Below are positions 56,560 through 64,000 of a stretch of 64,000 nucleotides of DNA, one piece after another; the stretch's first letter is position 1; each line of letters begins with the position of its first letter. The notes below the pieces were generated by a model. That model saw only the letters and a program-made list of their open reading frames with translations, had not been told where the DNA came from and did not search any database. A program made the translations under genes and the position numbers. Source of the DNA: Bin80 sp026709335 (GTDB lineage: Bacteria > Bacteroidota > Rhodothermia > Rhodothermales > Bin80); contig OZ241385.1 of NCBI GenBank assembly GCA_965200825.1, positions 1,736,001 through 1,800,000 on the forward strand, written 5' to 3'.

Positions 56560-57124
56560 CAACCAAGCTTGATGCATTAAGAGTTACTTTACAACCATCA
56601 TCGGTCAATCGGAGTGATTCAGATGGGGGAGTAACTGACTGTTGTGGACCGCTTGCATAATCCTGCGCAACAGAATATTCATTGCGAATTTTCTCCTGGA
56701 TATCCATCAAGGCATGAATCACTGCTTCCGGCCTGGGAGGGCATCCCGGAATATATACATCTACCGGCATAAAATTATCAATTCCCTGAACCACACCATA
56801 GCATCGATGCATGCCACCACTGGATGCACATGCTCCCATAGCAATGCACCACTTTGGATCCGCCATTTGATCCCATACACGTCGGATGGCATGCGCCATC
56901 TTATAGCTGCACCATCCTGCCACGATCATTAAATCTGCCTGGCGAGGAGAAAAACGCATTGCCTCACTGCCGAATCTACCGACATCATACTTGGGGCCAC
57001 CGAAGGCCATCATTTCAATCGCACAGCAGGCAAGACCCATTGGCATGGGCATCAGTGAATTTGAACGCGCCCAGTTGACTACTGCATCTACTGTAGTCGT
57101 AAGGTATCCAGTTGTTGAATCCAT
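56552..57124 (-). CDS. nuoB: NADH-quinone oxidoreductase subunit B
   Basis: The 190-residue protein carries the N2 4Fe-4S cluster that reduces quinone. Ligands are seen in GLACCAIEMMAFGG, MGACASSGGMHRCYG and PGCPPRPEAVIHAL. Length and order are normal. It starts 48 bp after nuoA. Confidence 0.97.
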   Translation of the reverse strand: MDSTTGYLTTTVDAVVNWARSNSLMPMPMGLACCAIEMMAFGGPKYDVGRFGSEAMRFSPRQADLMIVAGWCSYKMAHAIRRVWDQMADPKWCIAMGACASSGGMHRCYGVVQGIDNFMPVDVYIPGCPPRPEAVIHALMDIQEKIRNEYSVAQDYASGPQQSVTPPSESLRLTDDGCKVTLNASSLVDA

Positions 57125-57172
57125 ATCGTAAGAGTTATGCCGATTTTATGAAAAGCAGTACGCTCTGTTTCC

Positions 57173-57544
57173 CTATTCAAACTCCAGGCCTCCTTTCTTT
57201 ACATCATACAACAAGCCTACCGCAAGAATCAAAATGAATATTGTGACGGCAACGAGCACTCCCATACCAATCCCCGCCTCCAGAAAATGTCTGTGACTGA
57301 CAGCCCATGGATATAAAAATACCACCTCTACGTCAAATACGATAAAGATCATTGCGACCAGATAGAATTTGACAGAAAATCGCTGGTGTGCAGTTCCTAT
57401 CGGATCCATTCCACTTTCATAAGCGCTGACTTTTACCCGATTCGGCCGCCTAGGGCCAAGCAGTCGCTGAGCAAGAAGTAACGTCAATGCCAGGCCGGTG
57501 GCCATGCCCAACATAATCAACAGTGCAATAAATTCAGCACTCAT
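57173..57544 (-). CDS. nuoA: NADH-quinone oxidoreductase subunit A
   Basis: The 123-residue protein has three membrane helices and the loop signatures YESGMDPIGTAHQRFSVKFY and FIVFDVEVVFLYPWA. It is the first gene of the nuo block. Just upstream, TGCAGACTTCTGCA at 57552-57565 is a 6-bp inverted repeat with a 2-bp centre; it could be an operator but nothing supports this further. Confidence 0.95.
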   Translation of the reverse strand: MSAEFIALLIMLGMATGLALTLLLAQRLLGPRRPNRVKVSAYESGMDPIGTAHQRFSVKFYLVAMIFIVFDVEVVFLYPWAVSHRHFLEAGIGMGVLVAVTIFILILAVGLLYDVKKGGLEFE

Positions 57545-57941
57545 GAGAAATTGCAGACTTCTGCAGATCTGTGAAGGAGGTGCGCTACGCTAAAGATACG
57601 CATTCATGAGTTCATCTCACATATGAAGGGGCTCGTTTCAGTCAAACGTTGGAGTCTCTAATCTGAGAGGGTTGATAGGGCGATTCAATCCTATGGTTAT
57701 TGGGAAATTCTTGGGGAGTAACCACTCGATATGCTTCCCAGTAAGAGTAATACCAGATGCGAGATGAAATTGTGAATCTCCAGGCAACGCTGTCCCCGAC
57801 TCTACGCATAACTCTGCTTTAATGAGTAAATTGCTAGGAAACACATGATATGAGGCTGTTTTTATTAGATCTAATTCAGATCCCTACTGATTTCTCAACT
57901 ACTCATATTGATTGCTGCCGGTCTATTTTAGAATATAAGCT
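57545..57941. promoter_or_regulatory. Divergent region between nuoA and the DUF4062 gene
   Basis: 397 bases that must contain the nuo promoter (minus) and the promoter of the DUF4062 gene (plus). A minus-strand frame of 68 codons (57638-57844) is present, but it has no visible ribosome binding site or recognisable motif. AT content rises just before the plus-strand gene. No RNA gene seen. Confidence 0.35.
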
Positions 57942-59972
57942 ATGAATCCTATCCGCGTTTTCATAAGCAGTGTTCAAAGCGAGTTCATGCATGAACGGAG
58001 ACTGCTGCGTAATTACCTTCATGGTGATACATTATTGCGGAAATTTTTTGAAGTATTCTTATTTGAAGATCTTCCAGCAATTGATCAAAGGCCCGACCGT
58101 TTATTTTTAGATCAGGTTGAGGAATCAGATATCTATATCGGATTATTTGGCAAAGAATATGGCAATGAGGACGACCATGGGGTATCTCCAACCGAGCGAG
58201 AATTTGATCACGCGACTATTCACGGAGCACATCGTATGGTATTTCTCAAAGGTATTGATGAGCAAATTCGCCATCCGAAGATGCAAAATTTGGTTAATAA
58301 GGCACAGTCTGGGCTGATTAGGAAGCGATTCAAAACTCCAGAAGAGCTTAAAGTGGCAATCTATTCTGCATTAGTAGAATATCTGATTGCAAAGGAAAGG
58401 ATTCGCACTGTTCCATTTGATGCCGCACATTGCATTAGTGCTGCCCTGGAAGATCTTGACGCTGACCGAATAATAACATTCGTTCGTACTGCACGAAGAA
58501 TCAGACAGTTTCCACTTTCAGACGATGTGTCGCCGGAAAAACTATTGAAGCATTTAGATCTTCTCAATGATGGACGACCAACGAATGCGGCAATATTGCT
58601 ATTCGGTAAATCTCCACAAAAATTTTTGATGTCTTCCGAAATCAAATGTGCACATTTCTACGGGACTGAAGTTGAGAAGCCCATTTCTTCTCTTCAAGTG
58701 TATCGGGGAACTGTATTTGATTTAGTTGATCAAGCAGTGGATTTTGTGCTGAGTAAAATCAATCGTTCTATTGGAACACGTTCGGAGTCAGCACGCGCTA
58801 CACGAACCTTTGAAATTCCCGAAGAAGTTGTGTTTGAAGCAATCGTCAATGCGGTTGCACATCGTGATTATACTGACAGCAGCAGTGTTCAGGTGATGTT
58901 GTTCTCAGATAGATTAGAGGTTAGAAACTCTGGTAAGCTCCCACCCGAAATTACACTGGAAGATTTACGTACTCCCCATAGCTCATATCCACGCAATCCC
59001 TTATTGGCACAAGGATTGTACTTGGTTGAATACATTGAGCGAATGGGAACAGGTACTTTGGATATGATAAAACGCTGTGTTGATGTTGGATTACCCGAAC
59101 CAGAGTTCAGTCTACAGGGCGGCTTTGTAACCACTATACGACGATCGCAGACTCGGACCTATACCATTACTGCGTCTACTGGTCAACAGCCAGTGACCAA
59201 TGTAGATATTTTGGTGCTTTATCCCAATGGGACATGGAAACGCACTAAAACTGACAAACACGGTGATGCAATCATCAAGTTACATTCGGTTTATTTACCG
59301 ATGACCGTATATGCCGCCGCCGAGGGGTTCGCTGCGTATTTAATGCACGGTTGGAGACCGGAAGAACGACAACTTTCTGTTGAACTCACCCCGCTAAAAC
59401 ATGGTGGCTCAGTGATATTTTGTGAAGGAGGGGGGCAGATTCCTAGGCTCATCGGAAGATTAAACCCCATTCTAGATACACGCAAACGAACCTATTTATA
59501 TACATCCAACATTGCCATAAATCATGGACAAATCCAGCCAGTCTCATTCGATTATGGTGAAGAATTACACCTTACAGATGCTTCTGGTTTTCAAGTTCAA
59601 GTTTGCTTTCTCAACATGATAAGCCAGTCGGCTCTATTACAGTATCAGACTGTTAAGACACACCAAGAGTCAGATGGCATGAGGCAAGAGTCAGATGGCA
59701 TGAGGCAAGAGTCAGATGGCATGAGGCAAGAGTCAACAGAGCTACGAATCCTCAGCTCTCTAATGAATGGCCCTCTGTCAAGAAAAGAATTGTCGGAAAA
59801 TTTGGGGCATAAGAAAATATCTGGGCAACTTAATAGACTAATTTCCATGCTAAAAAAGAAAGGGGAGATCGCATACCTAATTCCAGACAAACCTCAAAGT
59901 CGATTACAAAAATATCTTCTTACCGATAAGGGTAAACTACGATACCAAATTTTAGTCAAGAATGGCGGATAG
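57942..59972 (+). CDS. DUF4062 / GHKL-type ATPase / winged-helix protein
   Basis: The 676-residue protein combines several parts. Residues 4-90 are a DUF4062 (TIR-like) domain: RVFISSVQSEFMHERRLLRN, ESDIYIGLFGKEYG, VSPTEREFDHA. Residues about 195-400 match the region found after AlbA_2/Schlafen domains in RecG-like regulators, with a GHKL ATPase N-box (EAIVNAVAHRDY, Glu299 and Asn303), DRLEVRNSGKLP and ERMGTGTLDM. Residues about 405-570 form a beta domain (GGSVIFCEGGGQIPRLIGRL, RTYLYTSNIAINHGQIQPV). Three QESDGMR repeats (575-595) lead to a winged helix (LSRKELSENLGHKKISGQLN). The usual AlbA_2 domain is absent and DUF4062 stands in its place. It is a lone gene opposite to nuo, with slightly lower GC. 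Possible roles are a stress or phage sensor or a regulator; this is inference. Confidence 0.8.
   Translation: MNPIRVFISSVQSEFMHERRLLRNYLHGDTLLRKFFEVFLFEDLPAIDQRPDRLFLDQVEESDIYIGLFGKEYGNEDDHGVSPTEREFDHATIHGAHRMVFLKGIDEQIRHPKMQNLVNKAQSGLIRKRFKTPEELKVAIYSALVEYLIAKERIRTVPFDAAHCISAALEDLDADRIITFVRTARRIRQFPLSDDVSPEKLLKHLDLLNDGRPTNAAILLFGKSPQKFLMSSEIKCAHFYGTEVEKPISSLQVYRGTVFDLVDQAVDFVLSKINRSIGTRSESARATRTFEIPEEVVFEAIVNAVAHRDYTDSSSVQVMLFSDRLEVRNSGKLPPEITLEDLRTPHSSYPRNPLLAQGLYLVEYIERMGTGTLDMIKRCVDVGLPEPEFSLQGGFVTTIRRSQTRTYTITASTGQQPVTNVDILVLYPNGTWKRTKTDKHGDAIIKLHSVYLPMTVYAAAEGFAAYLMHGWRPEERQLSVELTPLKHGGSVIFCEGGGQIPRLIGRLNPILDTRKRTYLYTSNIAINHGQIQPVSFDYGEELHLTDASGFQVQVCFLNMISQSALLQYQTVKTHQESDGMRQESDGMRQESDGMRQESTELRILSSLMNGPLSRKELSENLGHKKISGQLNRLISMLKKKGEIAYLIPDKPQSRLQKYLLTDKGKLRYQILVKNGG
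59664..59735. repeat. 21-bp perfect tandem repeat in the DUF4062 gene
   Basis: Three perfect units (59664-59684, 59685-59705, 59706-59726) and nine bases of a fourth, encoding QESDGMR. The unit is in frame, lies in the linker before the winged helix, and its perfect identity suggests recent expansion. Confidence 0.95.
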
Positions 59973-60292
59973 AGTGTGGCGGTTCAGATCAGATTTTAAG
60001 AGTGATAGAAATCTTGGTATAGCTGAGCAACAACCGGCGGGAATACACCGAGAGACTCATCCTTTCGATTTTCTGAAAGGTGCAATATTTCTCTAAAATT
60101 CAAGGGATCTGAGAAAATTTGGAAGCTATCAGAGGCAAATACCTGACCTAAATAGGCTCTGATTTAATGAGTCAATCAACTAAGAAAGTTGGCTCTCATA
60201 CTTCTTGCCCCCTTGTGCTCGAAGAGTCAAAGGAATATATCCATACGGATCATTGACTGTAGTTCATTCCACGAATCACTCTTCCCACATAC
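59973..60292. other. Intergenic region between DUF4062 gene and TonB-dependent receptor
   Basis: These 320 bases lie between convergent gene ends. A small hairpin CCTTTC-8 nt-GAAAGG lies about 90 bp after the DUF4062 stop and may act in termination, but lacks a T-run. Nothing else was recognised. Confidence 0.4.
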
Positions 60293-63109
60293 TCAGCGCC
60301 AATCCGTAGTGTAGGTCAGGCGCGCCGTTGCAATTCTACCAAGTCTGGGAGATCCGACAAACTCTCGATGATCACTATTCGCCGCATTATTGATACTCAG
60401 ATCAGCTCGAAGCGAAGGTGTGAATTTATAACCTACACCCAAGTCAAGGATAAAATAGGAAGGCAAATCTCCGTCATAGGGCCCTGAAATCACACGAAAT
60501 CCCTTAACATGACGCCCTGATGCGTTCACACTGAAGCCGCTTCGATGCTCATACTGCCCTCCTATCTTGAACTTGAAGCTTGGTGCATTTAAGGAGATCA
60601 CCTGATCCTCAAGCTCTTCATCCAGTTCAGTATGATCAAAAAAATCATCACTCACCCAAGACATATTCCCGAACAGTGACAGTGCACGAGACACAATCAC
60701 CTGAATCGAAACATCTGCCCCATAGTACTTGAGGTGGCCATAATTAGGATACGACAGCATGATTTCCGGAAGCTGGCCGATGCCTGGATTGTTTTCATTG
60801 GGCTGCACGATCGCAATTGGAGTCGTTGCACCAGGCAATGAACTTCCTGCAATATCTACCAAGAGTTGGGCAGCCTGCTCTGGGGTGACACGAAAAAGCC
60901 CAAGTGCAGCGGCCAGAGTAGTGTTGTTTGTAATTCCTGCAGTAATATCCCGGACAAGATCTTGGGACAAGGTGGGCACAAAGACCAATGGGGTGCGCAC
61001 TTGAAGTGCTCCGACAAAATTTTTCTTTGTCTCGTAGTATGCATCTATCGCAAACAGTATATTTTTATTGAAAATTCCCTTATAACCTATCTCAAAGGTT
61101 TGCGAAATCGTCGCTTCGAGGGGATCTACATCCTCCACATCTGTCACACCCAAATCTATCTGAAGCGTACTCAGATTCAGTGCACCTAGAACTCCTGGAC
61201 TGAATCCCTGCACAACTGTTGATGCGGGGCCTAAAGCTGCCTTGAGTGTAGCGATCAAGGGTAAAGGCACATTCAAGCCGGCGGTGGCCAGTTGCCTGGC
61301 AAGAGCATCATCTGGAATTGCCTCCAGCCCGGCATAAATGAGCCCATAGATCGTTCCGGTACTGATTCCCGCAGGCGTGGGGGCTCCCTCTGAGCCCGGA
61401 ATCAGACTTGATGCAACAAGATCCGTAGTCGCACCCAAATTGAGATAATCGGAGTTCCTGGCATAAGTAAAACCAGTGGCAGCACCTCGTCCGCGCACAT
61501 TTATATTACCCGGCAACTTCGCTGCCACCAAGTCTAGCCAATTAGCCGACGCGGACGGAGATGAAAAACTTCGGTTATACGTCACGCGAAAACTTGATGT
61601 TAGCGAGGGCTTCAGAACCATACCAATACGTGGAGATACCTGAAATTCATCGACTACATTATTGTAATCTCCCCGCAATGCCAGAGTTAGTTCAATTCGA
61701 TTCGTGAATCTTGTTGTCGATTGTGCATATAGCCCGTATTCATTAATGTTATCGTTATTTTCGTTACGCCCCAGAACAGTTCCCCTTGTGTCTGGACGAG
61801 TCAATTTCATATCAGCTCCCAGCGTCAGTGATTGTCGAGAACCAAGCTGTAGATCGTGTTGTGCCTGCATGGCATACTCTTTCGAATGCTCAATGACTGG
61901 ATCCCCGCCATACACATAGGAATCACCCGAATTGTTGACATTCATAAATGCCTGTGCAAAAAAACCGCCGCTGGATAGTCGTGCCTGGGTAAACGAATAA
62001 CGATAATTATCCCCCTGAATGGTCCCAATTCCGCTCAAAATTGTGCCCGTGAGTTGAGAGGTCCCGGCATTTAAGGATAATATCGTTCCGGATCCTATTC
62101 GAAAATCCAAGTTTCCCGTAACTGTGTATTTATCGTAATCTGTGTCTCGCTGGCCGTCTACGAAAATTTGTACTGCATCATCCTCATCAGGGCACTGACT
62201 GAATGCCTGCGCCTCCAGAATAGCGGGATCACAGGATTGGAGGGCAAAATCCTCTGCAGCCGCGTAGGAACCTGTTATTTTAACCCCGACACGTCGGCCC
62301 AACACCCCTGCAACTCGGGCCTGCACATTCATATGGGAGTGTTCTCCACCGCTGACAGACACAGTTGCTCCCGGATGAGAAAATGCATCTTTGGTAATAT
62401 AGTGGATGACCCCTGAATCGACCCCTGCACCATAGAGCGCGGATCCCGGGCCTCGTACAACCTCTACTCGATCCAAATCTACGGAGAGATTTGGCATCAG
62501 GCTATTGAGGTTCACATTTATAGAGGGCGAACCTGCATCACGATAATCTGTCAGAATGAGCGTAGCGCCAGAAAACACATTATTGAATCCCCGCAAGACG
62601 ACTTCATTCCGATCAATTCCAGTCTGAGCTATATCAAGTCCAGTAACATTTCGCAAAGACATGACAGCTGAAGGCACGACTATGCTTGACAGATCTTCCG
62701 CCAAGATGACATCAATGGAAGCTGGAGCATCCAATACTTTCTCTTGGCGTCTACCGGCCGTAACCTGCACTTGATCCAGGTCTACGCCACCTACCAACTC
62801 TATATCCAAATTATACGTATCGATCTCGGCGAGATCAACTTCTATTTCAGTCGATCTGTAACCGATATAGGACACGCGAATTGTATTTAAGCCTGCAGAC
62901 AGCCCATCGAGGACATACTCACCCGCCTCATCTGTGGAGGTTCCTTGCCCTGAATTAACGTGAACCACATTCGCCCCAAATAATGGGAGGAGAGTTTCCG
63001 AATCTGTCACCTTACCTGTGACAGTTATAGACTGGGCAAAGACCCAATGAGGCACTATAATAAGTATCGCCAATGAAGCTGTACTAATGAAAAATTCCCT
63101 AACGAACAT
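60293..63109 (-). CDS. TonB-dependent outer-membrane receptor with carboxypeptidase-regulatory-like domain
   Basis: The 938-residue protein has a signal peptide (LAILIIVPHWVFAQ), a carboxypeptidase-regulatory-like domain (VTGKVTDSETLLPLFGANVV, GLNTIRVSYIGYRSTEIEV), a plug domain (QVTAGRRQEKVLDAPASIDV, DRVEVVRGPGSALYGAGVDS) and a long beta-barrel ending GRIATARLTYTTDWR. It imports an unknown ligand with TonB energy. No SusD-like partner is adjacent, so it is not a typical SusC pair. The next gene is a paralogue in tandem. Confidence 0.93.
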   Translation of the reverse strand: MFVREFFISTASLAILIIVPHWVFAQSITVTGKVTDSETLLPLFGANVVHVNSGQGTSTDEAGEYVLDGLSAGLNTIRVSYIGYRSTEIEVDLAEIDTYNLDIELVGGVDLDQVQVTAGRRQEKVLDAPASIDVILAEDLSSIVVPSAVMSLRNVTGLDIAQTGIDRNEVVLRGFNNVFSGATLILTDYRDAGSPSINVNLNSLMPNLSVDLDRVEVVRGPGSALYGAGVDSGVIHYITKDAFSHPGATVSVSGGEHSHMNVQARVAGVLGRRVGVKITGSYAAAEDFALQSCDPAILEAQAFSQCPDEDDAVQIFVDGQRDTDYDKYTVTGNLDFRIGSGTILSLNAGTSQLTGTILSGIGTIQGDNYRYSFTQARLSSGGFFAQAFMNVNNSGDSYVYGGDPVIEHSKEYAMQAQHDLQLGSRQSLTLGADMKLTRPDTRGTVLGRNENNDNINEYGLYAQSTTRFTNRIELTLALRGDYNNVVDEFQVSPRIGMVLKPSLTSSFRVTYNRSFSSPSASANWLDLVAAKLPGNINVRGRGAATGFTYARNSDYLNLGATTDLVASSLIPGSEGAPTPAGISTGTIYGLIYAGLEAIPDDALARQLATAGLNVPLPLIATLKAALGPASTVVQGFSPGVLGALNLSTLQIDLGVTDVEDVDPLEATISQTFEIGYKGIFNKNILFAIDAYYETKKNFVGALQVRTPLVFVPTLSQDLVRDITAGITNNTTLAAALGLFRVTPEQAAQLLVDIAGSSLPGATTPIAIVQPNENNPGIGQLPEIMLSYPNYGHLKYYGADVSIQVIVSRALSLFGNMSWVSDDFFDHTELDEELEDQVISLNAPSFKFKIGGQYEHRSGFSVNASGRHVKGFRVISGPYDGDLPSYFILDLGVGYKFTPSLRADLSINNAANSDHREFVGSPRLGRIATARLTYTTDWR

Positions 63110-63279
63110 TTATCTGGATGAATAATGCGATATGTTTTGAATAACGAATATATGTGCAATAGCGTCCAACTCCATGAATGGAAATTAGTCTCTCCTTAGA
63201 CGTCTTCTCGCTCACTTGTTTGGACCGTTTATGGAATATAGCCAATACCTGAATGAATTATTAGAGAACAGAACATTTT

Positions 63280-64000
63280 TCAAGGACCACGATCCGTAAC
63301 ATATGTGAGTCTGAGACTTGCTACACGCCCGAGCCTCGGGGCGCCCACAAACTCACGATGATTGCTATCAAAAACATTGCTGACTCCCAGGTCTACTCGA
63401 ACCCCCACTTGACTGATTGAATAGCCTATACCAAGATCTAACGTCATATAGCTATCAACATTACCTACATACTGTCCTGCAATCACAGGAAATCCGTTCG
63501 TATAGCGCCCCGACATGGACATCGATATACCATTGTTGCGCTGATACTGCCCTCCCATCTTAAACTTGAAAGCTGGCGCATTGAGAGCCAATTCTATATC
63601 TTCCGTTTCCTCGTTCAGCTCAGTGTTATCAAAATAATCATCACTGATCCAGGATACATTTCCGAAGAATCTCAACCGACTGTTGACCATTACTTGTGTC
63701 GAAATATCTATGCCGAAGTACTGAATCTTTCCAAAATTTGGATAAGTCAACATCAACTCGGGGAAAACTCCGACTCCTGGATTGTTCTCGTTTGGTTGTA
63801 CGATTGCAATAGGGGTGTCGCGGTCAGGAAGATCCCTGCCAGCAAGGTTTACCAATAGTTCCGCTGCCTGTTCAGGCATTAAACCGAAGAATCTCAGTAC
63901 ATTTGCGATATCCACATTTGCCTCGAGTCCATCCGAGATATCACGGATAAGATCCTGTTCCAGATTGGGAACAAGGACGAATGGAGTCTTTATCTGAAGT
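63280..64000 (-). CDS. TonB-dependent receptor paralogue, C-terminal part
   Basis: The frame is open from the stop at 63280 to the window edge at 64000; a GTG at 63915 is internal. The 240 visible residues are barrel sequence close to the C-terminus of the upstream paralogue: TPIAIVQPNENNPGVGVFPE, KFKMGGQYQRNNGISMS, NHREFVGAPRLGRVASLRLT. The rest lies outside the window. The gap to the first receptor is 170 bp without a gene. Confidence 0.92.
   Translation of the reverse strand, partial: LQIKTPFVLVPNLEQDLIRDISDGLEANVDIANVLRFFGLMPEQAAELLVNLAGRDLPDRDTPIAIVQPNENNPGVGVFPELMLTYPNFGKIQYFGIDISTQVMVNSRLRFFGNVSWISDDYFDNTELNEETEDIELALNAPAFKFKMGGQYQRNNGISMSMSGRYTNGFPVIAGQYVGNVDSYMTLDLGIGYSISQVGVRVDLGVSNVFDSNHREFVGAPRLGRVASLRLTYVTDRGP

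Noticed and set aside
57638..57844. Minus-strand frame of 68 codons upstream of nuoA
   Set aside because: No ribosome binding site, no recognisable motif, and it lies where the divergent promoters must be; kept only as a possibility.
59664..59735. Short regular repeats considered as a CRISPR array
   Set aside because: The 21-bp units are directly adjacent with no spacers and lie inside a reading frame.

Overview
The window looks like a chromosomal segment of a Gram-negative bacterium of the FCB group, most likely Rhodothermota, Balneolota or a close Bacteroidota lineage. The evidence is a complete sprA gene (outer-membrane translocon of the type IX secretion system, T9SS), two proteins with a T9SS type A sorting tail, a Bat aerotolerance operon, DUF2480 and DUF4920 genes, a CarB without its C-terminal regulatory domain, and paired TonB-dependent receptors with an N-terminal carboxypeptidase-regulatory-like domain. 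Base composition is moderate (mid-40s % GC by eye) and coding density is high.

Layout: 1-3714 end of the bat operon (batB partial, batC, batD, batE). 3715-4765 is sparse and holds a small heptad-repeat membrane protein and nested palindromes. 4766-6612 class III aminotransferase and STAS protein (minus). 6803-9556 dnaX-ybaB-recR (plus). 9565-10672 SDR and NTF2-like lipoprotein (minus). 10817-19493 sprA-lipB (plus). 19743-28835 two very similar large beta-propeller proteins destined for T9SS (minus), separated by a decayed IS1380-type transposase. 29258-31246 lipoprotein, rsfS, LytR_C-domain protein and a small exported protein (minus). 31367-32713 chorismate mutase and mltG (plus). 32779-35275 SDR, DUF2480 and cysteine desulfurase (minus). 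tRNA-Glu, clpP, tig, ogt and an ABC-2 exporter pair run to 40243. 41094-46288 ruvC, yebC, carB, carA (minus). 46640-47302 TonB-like protein. 48059-57544 is one long minus-strand block: nuoABCDEF, a DUF4920 lipoprotein, nuoG, nuoH, rpe, tRNA-Arg, folK. 57942-59972 is a DUF4062/GHKL-ATPase/winged-helix protein standing alone. 60293-64000 two tandem TonB-dependent receptors, the second cut by the window edge.

How the parts connect: SprA would export the two propeller proteins through the outer membrane. CarA and CarB together make carbamoyl phosphate, and a hairpin plus T-run directly before carA looks like an attenuator. NuoA-H form the peripheral arm and part of the membrane arm of complex I; nuoI-N are not here.

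The least ordinary items are the DUF4062-ATPase protein with in-frame 21-bp repeats, the matching hairpins with compensatory changes downstream of both propeller genes, the carA leader terminator, an rpe gene whose stop codon lies inside the downstream tRNA-Arg, and a pair of small terminal-inverted-repeat elements in intergenic DNA. No CRISPR array, prophage or multi-gene defence island was seen. All family assignments come from reading motifs by eye, without any database search.
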